From Arthrobotrys musiformis (taxonomy: Eukaryota > Ascomycota > Orbiliomycetes > Orbiliales > Orbiliaceae): a DNA stretch of 64,000 nucleotides. Within the stretch, counting starts at the first letter, position 1, and every line of letters begins with the position of its first letter. A program made the translations under genes and the position numbers. Shown piece by piece: positions 1-12,276 of the stretch. The DNA lies in assembly GCA_036971715.1 (NCBI GenBank), contig JAVHJL010000010.1:1302001-1366000 (forward strand), written 5' to 3'. Under the pieces are notes generated by a model, which saw only the letters and a list, made by a program, of their open reading frames with translations, was not told the DNA's origin and did not search any database.

Positions 1-993
1 GGATATCCACTTTACTTCACTGCTTCGACGTATGATCCTCATAACTATAATTTTAAAGCAATTAGTAAAAGCCTAATATCCCCTGTTAAATCCAAAAAAA
101 AATTCTGCAAAGAAAATTTAACAACTTGTCGATAGTAAGTGAATTATAGATCTATCTCGTGAATATCTCGTGATACCTAAAACCCTAAAATTCAAGAGCG
201 CCCCAACACAAAAAGATACGTGTTGATAAGCTGAAAAGGGCATCGGTGGCGGGAAAAAAACAGAGCAGGGATCACAGAAACGGAGCGGAGCCAGAATCGG
301 TGGTTCCGAAGTGCAACGATTTTTTTTTTTTTTGTGTTTTTTACGTAAACATGACAGTAGGACTTCTATTGTTGGCGTTCGGACTACTGGAGAATCGGCT
401 TAGAGGGGGAAAATTCTTTGACGAGTTTTTTCAAGCTTACATGCGCGAGGAAATCTCGGGCCGAACCGGACGTCATTTTGGAATCGTAATATCGAGTCTT
501 TGGACGGTCCGAGGCGGGTACTTGCAACAGCTAACGGACCTCGGATGCTGTAGTATACAATTCACGGGCTTAAGATATCACAATCGTTCAAGAAAGTTGT
601 GAAGATGAAAGATGAAATTATCAATACCATTCAAAAAGACCACCATAACGATGATCTAAATGCTTTTATCTAAGCTGTACCTATCCAATATCTTACTTGT
701 TTCCCTCCTCCCCTTCCTTCTCTTGCGCTGAAAAAATTTCCAACAATGAAGTTATTCCACATGTATGCAATAATAAAAAAGAAGAACGAAAAAGCCATTA
801 GCGCATTACACATTAGCAAAGGAAAGAAAAAACGCTATGAAAGGAAATCTGAGAATCTGTAATCCTCAATAATAATGAAAAGAAAGAAAAAAATGAAAAC
901 GAGGAAAAAGCAGGGTATAAAATCATAAGCATATAATTCCCAAAACTTAGGAATCGAATATGCCCTTTTTTCCACCACAATGCCCACTTATAT
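1..993. other. intergenic, 3' flank of ENA ATPase gene
   Basis: No supported gene. Open frames here are short and compositionally biased. It holds the 3' flank of the ENA ATPase gene, with A-rich stretches near 770-910. Confidence 0.6.
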
Positions 994-3900
994 CTAAACC
1001 TTTCCGGTCCCCGAGAATCTGGTATCGGTGGACAAGAATCGATCGAGCTGGTTGCTCTTGTACATTCCTCTATCGGCCTCAAACCAATGCAACTGTCTCT
1101 TGATAAACTTCCAAACCTCGACGCCAAAGATGAAGATAACAACGCTAACGATAGGTAGAGACCATTCCCATGTGATTCCCTTATGTTTGAAGAAATTCGT
1201 GGTGAGCTTGGGAATGTACAACACCGGGAATACAGAGACGAAACCGATGGCGACGGCCCAGAACAAGAATTTGTTCCTGTAGATGTCCTTGAAGATTGGG
1301 AAGGGGTGGTCGTCTTCGGGATCAAGTCTGAAGATTGAGCGACGGATGGATTTGAACTCCCAGGCGCTGAGCAGGATGAGCCAAACGGTAGTAACGAAAA
1401 CTGCACCACGAGCGCGGAAAACGAGGTCGCAGGATGGATTGTACGAGGTATTGCAGTTATGGCCGAGGTCGCCGTTTCCGATTCCGTAAACGATGATGGT
1501 GAAAGTTCCGATCATGCAGGCGCCCATGATGATACCGTAGACCAACATGTCAGTGATGATTTCCCAGGTGAAGACACCTTTCTTGTTATTGTGTGGTGGG
1601 CGACGCATGATTTCGGAGTTGGCGGGTTCGAGACCGAGACCGAAGGCAGGGAACGAAGATGTAACTGTAACAATCATTAGTTTTTTAAAAATTAATTTGT
1701 AAAATATACAATGGCAGGTACTTACGCATGTTAATCCAGATGATGGACAATGGAGCCAATGGGAATGTAGAGAAGTTGTCTTCATCGCGGAAAGCCAAAC
1801 CGATAATAAGAAGAATGACTTCTGCAATGTTGGAAACGAGCAAGTGAAGAACGAATTTCTGGATGTTATCGAACATTCTTCGTCCTTCTTCGATAGCGTT
1901 GACAATAGAGGCGAAGTTATCATCGGTCAAAACGATATCAGAAGCGGATTTGGCAACATCAGAACCACCAAGACCCATAGCAATACCGACATCAGCCTGT
2001 TTCAAACTTGGGGAGTCGTTGACACCGTCACCGGTCATAGCGCAGTAGAGACCTCGTCGATGGAGAGCTTGGATCATACGGACTTTAGTATCAGGGGCGC
2101 AACGGGCAATGACGACAGGCATGGTTGGGAGAGCATCGATTTCCTCATCGGTGAGTTTATCGAATTCAGAGGCAGTCATAACGAGCGAATCAATTTCTTC
2201 CTTAGACAAACGACCAGTGTAGCCGGGGATTATACCGACTTCGCGAGCGATGGCAGCAGCAGTGAGACGGTGATCACCGGTCAACATGTGAACCTTGATA
2301 CCAGCTTGCTTGCACAGTCTGATAGCGTCCTTGGATTCCAAACGAGGAGGATCGTACAATCCGGCCAAACCGATGAACATGAGGTCTTGTTCGACGTCCT
2401 TACGTTCAACATCCTTCCAGTTGTCGCAACTGGAGATAGGTCTCTTAGCCAATGCCAAAACACGTAGACCCTGGCCAGCAAGTTCTTCAACCTGAGCCAT
2501 GATAGTTTCCTTGTACTCTTCGGTCATCTTGTGTTCGTCACCGTCAATACCATAGGATGTGCAAAGATCGATGATACGTTCGACGGCGCCCTTGGTGAAT
2601 GCATGGAAGGCATCGGTGGTAGGCTCACGGAAAATAACGGACATTCGCTTGATATCGCTGTCGAAGGGGAATTCAGCCTCTTGGTTCCAGCCTTTGGCGA
2701 GGAGCTGCTTCTTGCCGGAATCGAATCGGTGGGCGAAAACTTGGAGGGCGATTTCAGTTGGGTCACCAGTAGACTGCCATTGCTTCTTCTCGTCGTCATA
2801 ACGAACAGTGGCAACATTGCAGAGGGCAGAGACGCGGGCGAAAATCTCAACGGCTTTCTGGTTGGAGATGAGGTCCAAATTGTACTGCTTGCTAACAGAT
2901 TCATCGCCCTTCTCACCAAGTCTTGGAGGCTCACTTTCATGACGAATGTCACCCGAAGTGGGATCATTGGCCTCAGCGGTGTTTTCGACACTGTAGACAC
3001 CCAGACTAGGAATCCAGAATTTACGGGTAATCATCTTGCCCTGGGTGATAGTACCGGTCTTGTCCGAAGAGATGTTTGTGACACCTCCCAAGCTTTCGAG
3101 GGAGTCGAGCTTTCGGACGATGACCTTACGTTGGACCATGCGTCGCATACCGACGCTGAAGGTGATGGTAAGAACGGCGAGCAAACTTTCGGGGATGATG
3201 GCAATAGCTGTACGTCTGATTAGCGCCAAGCTCATTCGTGATACGCGATACGAATTAAAGCATAAATAACGACAATCAACTTACCAAGAGAGATGGCATA
3301 GATAACAACCTCGTGTGGGATGTTGAACTTGTTGGCTCCAAACACGATGATAGCCAGGAGAACAGCGCATCCGAAGAGGAAGTATGCCAACTTTGCGAGC
3401 TTCTTCTGAAGAGGAGTACCAACAGTGAGACCAAGAAACTTTCCAACGGCGTCCCAGGTTCGCAGGATAGCTCCCTTAGCGGGTTGGAGAGGACCATGCT
3501 TCTTGCGACTGAGCGATCGATTGGGCTTTCGTTGCTTCTTTCCTTGGAGGGATCGGGCGATTGCACCAATGGCTGTTTCCATGCCTGTTCCGATAACAAT
3601 ACCACGTCCACGGCCCTTTGTAACGGTAGTAGAGGAGAAAGCCAGGTTGATACGGTCTCCGAGACCAACATCGGCATCGAGAACCATGGAAGCGCTTTTA
3701 GCGACCTAGTTTGAGGTTAGTACACTCCCCCATAATAAATTCTCATCTTTAATTGGCTGCGATGGGTACTTACGGGAAGGGATTCACCAGTGAGAAGAGC
3801 TTCATCGGCTTCAAAGTTGAGGGTTTCAGGGATCATGCGAATGTCGGCAGGTACGACGTCACCGGTCTTTAGTTCGATAACATCTCCGGGGACGACTTCC

Positions 3901-4560
3901 ATAGAAGGAATGTAGACAAGGTTACCGTCGCGAACGACAGCTGCGATTGGCGAAGAAAGCGATTTCAGGGATTCCATGGTTTTCTCGCTATACCCAAAGC
4001 ATAAGGTTAGTCGAGGCCTTGACATCACTCAAGAATTGACAAGAATTGACAAGAGATTTAGGTGTACTCACGCGTTAAATTCTTGGTAGAAACCGACGCC
4101 GACATTCAAAACGATGACACCAGTAATGACACCACTGTTTCAATTAGCACCGCTTGCAGAAGGTGTATTTTTATTTTTCCGGACAAGGCAAAATAGGAAA
4201 CTTACGCTTCGATCCAGTCCTTCGTGGCATACGACAAAACCATAGCAAAAACCAAGACCAAGATCATGGCATTGGTAAGCCTGTCAATTGTGAGAGTGCG
4301 AGTTAGTATCCACGGCAGGCGCTTCAAACAGAAAGTAGAGAAAGAAGGGCAGCTTACTGTTTGAAGAGAACTTTCCAGACATGGACGCCCTCCCCTCCTT
4401 CGAGGATGTTTTGACCATACTCGCCAAGCCTCTGCTTAGCATCGACGGCTGTAAGGCCTCTGTCGACATTGGTCTTCAACTCGGTAGCAACATCTTCGAA
4501 GGTCTGGGCATGAGGTGGGACTGAGAATTTAATTTTTGGTTCCGGGTTGTTGGCAGACAT
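994..4560 (-). CDS. ENA1: ENA-type P-type ATPase (Na+/K+ efflux, type IID)
   Basis: Plasma-membrane P-type ATPase of the fungal ENA family, which exports Na+ (or K+) for salt and alkaline-pH tolerance. Seven exons: 4358-4560, 4206-4280, 4072-4134, 3774-3987, 3285-3705, 1726-3207, 994-1664. All introns are GT-AG and the frame is kept, giving 1042 aa, close to the usual ENA length. Seen: an N-terminal cation-ATPase segment (ETLxxNVDRGLT-like region, residues 20-65), TGES in the actuator domain, PESLL in a membrane span, phosphorylation motif DKTGT (Asp near residue 374), MLTGDH, TGDGVND hinge motif and paired membrane segments to the C-terminus. The start is the only ATG before MSANNPEP and fits family N-termini. 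Ca2+-ATPases share these motifs, but the overall pattern (FEADEALLTGES, SASDIVLTDDNFASI) favours ENA. Gene symbol is by homology, not strain nomenclature. Confidence 0.93.
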
Positions 4561-4698
4561 GATTCAAGGAGAAGTCAACCAAGGGATCATTCCTTGGTTG
4601 CCGTGAAAGAAACGAAAGGAAATACGGGACCAATGGCAATTGGCCTTCTATCTACGGTCGTGTCTTCGTATGCTAAGTGCTCAATGTATGCGAGACGA

Positions 4699-4770
4699 CG
4701 ACGGTGGTGGTTCAATTGATGGTGATGACGATGGTGATGGTGATGGTAGTGATGATGGTGGAGATGATAG
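4699..4770. repeat. GATGGT/GGTGAT microsatellite
   Basis: Imperfect trinucleotide repeat of GGT/GAT units about 140-210 bp upstream of the ENA start codon, probably in its promoter or 5' leader. Translating it gives only His runs, so it is not a gene. Confidence 0.8.
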
Positions 4771-5465
4771 TGTAATGTAGTGTATTGATCAATTTCGTCA
4801 GGATCTCCGGGTTCGAGCACGGAGAGCTGATTGTTTGCACCTAAGAATCTAGACTGCTCCAAAACCGGTCGACGAGCGAGAGGGCAGAAGCATTCCTATT
4901 TATAATCCCGAAGCACTTTTCGATTACAAAAGAACCCCAGGGAAATCCACAAAAGACCGAAGCCCGACAGCCATCCATCGGCCTAAAGTCATTACTAGCA
5001 ATCCTCCAAGCCTTTTTTTTTTTTTTTTTTTTCTTTATCGAGACCCTTGTCGTATTGGGGCGGGCTGGAGTCAACGGATTCAACACCATGACGGCGTTGT
5101 AGACGTCCGCCCAGCTATCTCGATGTCTTGGCGCTTGGCAGCAGCAGCCAAAGTGGTTAGCCAACGTTGGCTGGTTAGACGCCGAGCCTCAGACAACCCT
5201 CCACCCTTCTTTGCCGCGAACACCAAGGCCTTAGGCCTTCCCTTGGCCATCACGTATTGAGCTCGGAGTCCGGGAAAGTTGGTGCTTGTTTGCTTGTTTT
5301 TCTGGCCGAGGATTGTCCCAGCTGATTACAGCCCGTCTCGGTGGTCGGTCAGTTCTCCATTCCTGTTTTTTTTCGCCTTCGCAGGGTACCCGTATTGCAC
5401 TATTTCGCCATCTTTATGGGCGGTAGTATATCTCGGACGGATCACTGATTCATGAAATTCACGCT

Positions 5466-5497
5466 TTGTGTGTGTGTGTTCATGTATGTGTGTGTGC
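5466..5497. repeat. GT dinucleotide microsatellite
   Basis: Interrupted (GT)n run in non-coding DNA upstream of the ENA gene. Confidence 0.8.
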
Positions 5498-8384
5498 CTA
5501 GATGCTTAGCAAAGTGCTACTACATACTCCCGCGTGGGTACTTTGTTCGAAGATCGAACAATATTTGCCCACGTCTGCATACTTCTTATGTATGTCCATA
5601 TGTAAGTCTTTATGTATGTACGTAGTATGTGCATGTAAGTGTAGAGGCCATTTATGTCTTGTTAGCACCCCCAAATTAACCCGTTTCGTATGCTGTGATA
5701 TCCCGCGCTGTTAACATTTCCAACTAATATGCACAGTACAAGGCACACTCGATCACGCACTATCAATCACATACGTATGGAAGTGCATGGTCTGGAGACT
5801 TTGCTTCGCTAATAATCCGACTGTCTGGTATGTATGCATATGGCCTTTGTCCTGCTTCCCTCCCTCGTGGGAGCACGGGGAGAAGAACGACGAACGATGA
5901 ACGAAGACGACAAGAAGATTGATGTCATAAATTGTTCCCCCAATTGCAAAATAACAAGGTAAGTATAACTACCTACTCACACATGTTGCCAATACTCCAT
6001 CTTACACCTTCCAAGACTCCGTCTGAAACCCCATCGGCGATAAAATCCCCCATCGATGCAATGCCCCATTCCTTTTTGCCTCCAGGGATTCTATTCTCTT
6101 CCCTTGTCTTATCCTGACTTTCTCTTTTCGTTTTCTTTTCTTTTTTCTATTTTTTTAAGTTGTGCGTTTTTTCGCTTTTTTCTTGACTAGATCCTTAATC
6201 TCGTTCGGAAATCATATCGACGACGCTGGCCATGGCGGCGCTGCACTTTCACAAAAGATAACACCTTGTGGGGAAGAGTTTTTTCCAGCAAAGACGGCGC
6301 CTGGGGTTATCCACCAATCAAATCGCCTGATCAAAGCGAGGTTGACACTGCCGAGTGCCGAGAAATGCACGCCTGTCTTGGAAAGCAGGAATCGGTTCCC
6401 AGTTGTAAGGGCTTGGGGAACTGGTTCTTCGGCATCAGCCGGGTTGGGAAAAACCCGATGCTAGATGGGCCTTTTTTTTTTTTTTTTTTCCTTCTTGACG
6501 AGAAAACACTAGGGACTAGGGGGAAAAAAAAGGTTTGCACCGGTTTAAGAGAACGGCTCTTTCGCCTTCGCCTTGTTGCGACTTTGTCCTAGATTTACTC
6601 ACAGAACTTCCAACTAGCGTTCTTCGGAACGCCGATGGAGAATGTAGAACTCGGCTTGTCGGCTTCGTAGGGCCGGGTTTGATACTCTAAGCCTCCCACC
6701 ATTGCGTGAGCCATTGGGTATCCCGAGACATTCTACATGGTAAGGACCCAATCGACATTCCGTATTTCGTATCTCAATCACACAAAAGTTCAATCACAAG
6801 TGAAAACGGACAGGAATCCCAGCAGAACGGGAACTCCGCAAAAACGTTGCCAGGTCCAAACGTCGAACACGAGATGCCCACGTGCCTCAATTCCTCTTCC
6901 AGAAATCCTTTCCTTTCCTGTCCCAAGACGTAATTTTAAAAAAGAATCATTTTTTTTTTTTTCTCTGCCAGAATGAACAAGGGATGAAATTTAACAATTG
7001 TGAACACATCAAAGAAAGAAGAATAAAAGAGACTGTCTTTGAATAGACGAAATCTCGATTGCCGCCCCCCGCGAGTACTGCATTATGCATATTTTGCGCA
7101 TGCAAGGTGATAAAATAACTTTTTTTTCTCTTTAATCCCCCACAAAGGAAAAAAAAAATTGTTCATTCGGGCGTCTTTCCAGCAAATGATATCAATATAT
7201 TCCCCATGTTTACCCCCAAAGCCAAGGGCCTCAGATATATCTTAAGACTTCTTGGTATTCAAAGAAAAATAAACAACAACTAATAGTAATCCACTACTTC
7301 ACATTCGTCAAAGAAATGAGAAAGAGAAGAAAGAGAAAAAAAGGAATATAAAACTCCCGTCGCAATTAACGTATTGACCCCAAACCTCCGCAGGACGATC
7401 ATGTTTCATGGGTAACCCAAGATATCAAACAGGAAGCTGGATAACTCAACCCCAGACTAGATAACTCAAAAAAACTTTGAAGGAGCTCGAGCTAAGCTTA
7501 GCTTTCTCAGAGGGTAGTACAGAATAAACTAAACCATTTCGCCAATCTCTCAGCCTCGAAAGGTGTAAAGTTTAGCCGATGGTCGAGCTGTACTCTGTAA
7601 GTCTGGGGATTTCTGAACTTGTTTGCCTATTTTGTGCTCTGAAACACAAGCTTAAGCTTAGTCTGGGGCGCTCACCTATGCCTTGGGTTTAAGCTTAAGA
7701 ATTCACTAATGCTGACGGGAAAACTACCCCAGGAGTCTGCTCAATAGAGTCTGGTTGGGGGTTTCAATTTCGTGGAGTATGGATTTCGTCTGTTTTCATA
7801 GGACATTGGTACTACAGAATGCACGTTTGAGTTTGAGGTAATAACTATAACTCCACACGGCCTGGCTTGGCTACATGAAAGAACGCTCGCGTATAGCTAC
7901 ATAGGTCTAGACTCCTGGCTAGGTCCCTCTGATTAGCTAAATCCTGCCCTGTTTTCTCCATTGCGCACGAAAGCACCTGTACAGCTGTGTTATTCATGAA
8001 CATGCATTAACACGGTGACCCGGTTTCGAATTCATAGACTGGCTCACCCCAGACAGTTAATTTCTGTCAGAAATAGACATCGAAGAAGGTTTGAAGAGAC
8101 TTACGACGCCCATATGAACCGGTCCACACTTACTTAAATAACTAATTGTTATAATTTTTGAATTAAAACTTACCGTTTATTTGTCCTACGGAGATCTTTA
8201 TGCACTGTAGACCTAGTTAACGGTAATAGCATCTAGTTTACGAGACAAGGTCAGGCTATATATTACGCTCGATAACTAGGCACTTCCTACACTTCGAAAT
8301 ACATATATCTGCCTTATAAAATTACTCACAAAATCTTTTCAAGATATTGAACCAAGAAGTTTATTGTTATCCAATGCCGCCAGT

Positions 8385-9018
8385 AGCACCCCGGTCATGA
8401 AAGGTGCTGATCTACATAGAGGTAAAACATAGCTCACATAGACGTTCTCATTTCCTATTATAATAATAAAGCTGATAAATATATTCTAGTGGCTAAAGAA
8501 GGTGATATTTTGTTTCCTACGCCAACACTGACCAAGTTCTCATTCCTGGGAGCCCCGGAACAGTTCCTAGGTCATCCTTGTGTTCGAAGTTGTACTGTAT
8601 GGTCCCTCGCGGCCATGGTATTCCAAATTCTTAAGCCTGAAGCGTTTGCTCTGCCACCAGAATTAAGCGGCCTCGCATTCTTTCTAGAGCGTGAACCTCG
8701 TATGATTGCCTACTTCATGAAATTATTCCCCCACTGGAAGTTTAGCGTCGGGCCAGGTATCAATTTTTACGACAGGGATATGTATCGGCAGAGGTTCGCA
8801 GAAGCTGAAATGTTTGCTCGAACGTCTGATATATTACCGTTCAATATACAGATCAAAAGACGGATACCTCGCAAGAGTTGAGAAATGTTTTGTCTATGAT
8901 GCTTACCCCAGATGCTCAAAGTCGACCATCAGCTATGGATGTTTTAAGACCGAATGAGTACCGAATATTCTCAGAGTCTATTCATAAGCCTGTACATATT
9001 CAAGATCTTTATTAAAAA
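8385..9018 (+). pseudogene. protein kinase C-lobe remnant
   Basis: Reading 8489-8850 gives a kinase-like C-lobe: APEQFLGH (APE-like motif), then VWSLAAMVFQIL (normally DxWSxGxxxxEL), then a helix region. Around 8850 the frame shifts by one base, and the next frame runs to TAA at 9016-9018 through LRNVLSMMLTPDAQSRPSAM, the typical subdomain XI end (MLxxDPxxRPSA). A short upstream piece (about 8385-8424: GADLHR then a possible GT donor) resembles the catalytic-loop region, but there is no DFG motif, no N-lobe and no start. It looks like a 5'-truncated, frameshifted copy of a fungal CMGC/SRPK-like kinase. Family placement is by motif spacing only. A single sequencing error could explain the frameshift but not the missing N-lobe. 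Confidence 0.6.
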
Positions 9019-9672
9019 ACATAACTTTCTAATTAGACGCGTTCTATAACTATTTTCAGACAAAGATTCCTTGAAGCGGACACCGAATGAGCAAGACCTG
9101 GGGCTTTCATTTTCCATTTTCCAAAAAAGATTACAAGCTAGCTTTGCAAAAGCCCACGGTACAAATCTGCGGCCGCATACCTGCGGTAAAGTGAACCTCA
9201 CCTCGAGTGAAAGACATCGGACTCTAGTATGAAGCTTTAGCACGAGCTATATTCGAGTTAAAGATGTTAATGGGAATGAATCATTCAGGAATCAATTTAA
9301 TTGCAATATGCATGTCGAACATTCGGGAATGATCTCTGTATCAATATATCATCAATTTATGACGACTACCAAATCCAACTCCTCGAAGATGACCGTAGAT
9401 CGATTTTCGATATTTATTTGATGATCCAAAATTGGTGCAAAAATATAGGTCAAAGAATTGTCTTGAATATATAGGTAGTTATCGTGCCGGCCTTATAAAA
9501 GAATTGATTAATATGAACTGTCTCAGATCGTTCGCAGCCAACCATAATTCACTGAAAATAGTGACACCTTGATGGAAATAATATGAAATCACGGTAAAGG
9601 TATAGTAAGATAACTCGAAGCTATTCAAGCCGCAATACCAAGTCCACCAACAGCTACGAATCAATTCTCAAG
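9019..9672. other. intergenic
   Basis: AT-rich sequence between the kinase remnant and the next tentative gene. I see no feature I can support. Confidence 0.5.
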
Positions 9673-10095
9673 ATGACTTCTCACGTTCGAGTCCCTTTTA
9701 TACCAAAAGGCCAGATTCTCGGCAAAGTTTTTAATAGCGCTATAAAGAAAAAAATACCGGTTGTTCTTCTAGAGAATAATTTAAAGAATACATGGCGACG
9801 AACATCTGGGATTCAACATTCTCCTGATTATTTATTTAAGCCCTTTCGCAATATTAGAAATGCGATCAAATCACAAGACCCGTTCGGAGAGAAACTGAAA
9901 AGAGTCAAATCAATTGGGATCGAGGGACCACTCTGGGTGAGGCTGGGAACAAGACCAGGATCGGTATGTATCAAGAACACATAAAGGAGATATGCATAAA
10001 TTTATACTGCATAAAGCAATAGGATTTCGATTCTTGAATATATAATTCTAACAGATAATATCAATGTATAGGGAGCTCCCTCGCTCAAGTCCTAG
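9673..10095 (+). CDS. tentative small hypothetical gene
   Basis: Two exons, 9673-9963 and 10072-10095, would encode 104 aa. The open frame starts with ATG and ends its first exon in a good GT donor (GTATGT at 9964). The frame continues after the acceptor at 10070-10071 to a nearby TAG. The protein is basic and has no signal peptide, membrane span or domain that I recognise. It lies in AT-rich, gene-poor DNA beside a kinase pseudogene, so it may be a remnant or chance. Low confidence. Confidence 0.25.
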
Positions 10096-10758
10096 CGATC
10101 CGACCAAGCATGTGACGGCAGTTGGTATTGGCGAAAGGGGAGGATTCGTTAAAAGGGTTCATATCCATTGAATAACCTTAAGTTTCCTTGCGGTATGTTT
10201 ATCTGGATATGGTTAGGCCAATATGCGGACGTGGTGGGGTAGGTCTCTGGACTTTGAAGAGGATAAGAGCACGCCACTACCTAAAATGCTGAATGAGGAG
10301 TTTCGAATATTAAGCTTGGGGAAAGCAAATAAGGACATTTTGAATGTGTCACGGTTGTTTCACCTGTTGCCTTATAGTTAATTTGGTTCTTAACCTTATA
10401 TTGTATATAGGATGTGACATATATATTAATTAAAACTTTGACTAGGCTAGAGCTAAGTTTTTCTATAGTTCCAGTTGATACTTGTAGCTGGGTTGGCACA
10501 CCTAAAAACCAAAAATGGTGCAAAGGGGGGTAAAAACACAAGAATATAGTTGGGGGGAATAACAGTAGGACAAGCGAAGTTCAAAAATAGATAAGCAGAC
10601 TAACAGAAACAAGTAATTGCGGGGGCTATTACATAGCCCCGGGTGTGCTAGATATGAGACAAAGGGATTATATCATAGAAGATTGAGATATACGATATCA
10701 AATGAGTACCCCTCGGCCAAGGGGCTTGGTTGTACGCAAGGCCTCCCGGGACTTTGTT
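10096..10758. other. intergenic
   Basis: Non-coding as far as I can see; 3' flank of the minus-strand amidoligase-like gene. Confidence 0.5.
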
Positions 10759-12276
10759 CTACCTCCTCTGCTGGTGGAGTTGGAGGACCTTATCATTCAT
10801 CGGGCTGCTTTTCTGTTCCTTCGAGCGAGCTGTCTGCTGATCTTGAGTGGTAGGTCGAGGGGGCTCGCGAGTCATCCCAGGGTTGTAGCTCTTCCCATTG
10901 AACAACCTGTTGATCGCAGCCGTATCGCATCGGGCGAGTGTGGCTCCCTGGGAAAGAAAACCTTGAAGCTCCTCCAATCGTCCCCGCCTGTGTATCCCTT
11001 CAAGATCTCGAACATGTCTTTGGAAATACCCACCGTCCATTGCCGCTGCCCGGAAGGCGAGTGTGAAATCTACCCAGGCTATGGTTTCGTCTGGAGTGGT
11101 AACTCCGGGGGGGCGACGGAATTCAACCGTACCTAGGTTGGTTCTTCTCAGGTTTTGGAAATTCCAAGAGGATAACTTCCTGGGGGATATAAATTCGATA
11201 AGTTGGTCGGCAGAGGAGAAGCGGTCGACGGCATCGAAAAGATTGCGGAAGTAGGATCGTCCAGCGTCAATCTTCGCTACCTCCGCTTTGATCAGTGGTT
11301 GGAAGATTACCGAAGGACACCAAAGAATACCCCTTCTCTCGTCCGGCAGGATACCGTCGATAACAGGGTCGTAGAATAAGATGGCCTTAGATAGAGCCTT
11401 TAAATCACGCAGGTTCCAATTCCCTTCAGCTGGGGAGAAATGGACGTGGAAACCACACGATCGATTTTGCCTGACACGGAAGTATGTATTGATAACCCTC
11501 CACACGTTCCTAACCTGATCAACCCATGATCTATTAGGATCCGCCACTAGAATTGGGGAAACGACCTCGACACCGACTAAATTGATTATATAGTTAGAAC
11601 TACAAATTAAAGAACATTGTAACAAAAGATTAGACTTACAATAGCCATCCTCAGGCCTAATGCTCTTATCCTCTTCAATATACCACCTCTGCTAGGGATT
11701 TCCAGTTAGTTGCATAACCTCAGCATCGATCTGGGCCCTTTGAAGGCCAGCGCAGAGCACCTGCAGGATACCCTCCCCCTGGGCGAGTCTCGGGTAGTCG
11801 ACTCTCGCCCTAGCGAAATCTCTATAAATGGCAGTAAGTTGTGGCTGAATAGTCATTTCTATCTCAATGCCAAAGTTGAATTCGGTCGAAGTTCTTGCTG
11901 CTGCACTCGGCGCTGCTGTAGTGCTAGACTGACCGCCCCAGCCCCCAGCTGGTGCACCCATAGACATGGCACCGAACCGGTTGCTAAGACCACTGGATTG
12001 GCCACCGGAATAGGGTGGTTGGCCGTAAGAAGAGGGTGGTTGTGGTTGGCCATAAGAAGGCGTCTGGCCATAGGAGGATGGTTGACCGTATGAGGAGGAT
12101 GGTTGACCATATGAAGAGGACGATTGGCCGTAGGGGGCGGAGGGTGCTTGGCCATACGAGGATGCTTGACCATACGGACGGCTAGTCATATAGCCACCAT
12201 ATTGAGCCATTGCCTCCTGCAGCTTCCTTTGTTGTTCGGGAGTCATGCCGGATTGCTGGTTTGGCTGTCGGGACAT
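10759..12276 (-). CDS. amidoligase-family protein with YGQ-rich prion-like N-terminus; in-frame TAG
   Basis: Exons 11640-12276 and 10759-11576 join in frame (intron donor GTAAGT, acceptor TTTAG) to give 484 codons, one of them a TAG at 11692-11694. Residues 30-110 are a low-complexity tract with about eight YGQ units. From about residue 130 the sequence matches the putative amidoligase family (Pfam Amidoligase_2, ATP-grasp/glutamine-synthetase-like fold): FNFGIEIEM, RWYIEEDKSIRP, GVEVVSPIL, NRSCGFHVHFS and TVEFRRPPGVTT. These enzymes are predicted to form amide bonds, but fungal substrates are unknown. The family pattern runs on both sides of the TAG, so the reading frame was once continuous. 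Options are a pseudogene, UAG readthrough (context UAG CAG) or a 69-nt intron ending at CCCTAG with a weak donor at CAG|GTGCTC. Start ATG is the first in the frame. Confidence 0.75.

Larger units (their letters stand above)
4561..8384. other. gene-poor region upstream of ENA gene
   Basis: About 3.8 kb without a supported gene. It contains the likely ENA promoter, a GATGGT-rich microsatellite (4699-4770), a GT-rich microsatellite (5466-5497), poly-T tracts near 5013-5032 and 6472-6490, and AT-rich sequence from about 6950 onward. Several 60-110-codon open frames exist, but they lack family resemblance and splice logic. Confidence 0.55.

Noticed and set aside
246..602. 118-codon open frame near the left edge
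   Set aside because: Low-complexity Phe run from a poly-T tract, no domain, no splice context.
4587..4862. His-rich frame upstream of the ENA gene
   Set aside because: It is a translation of the GATGGT microsatellite.
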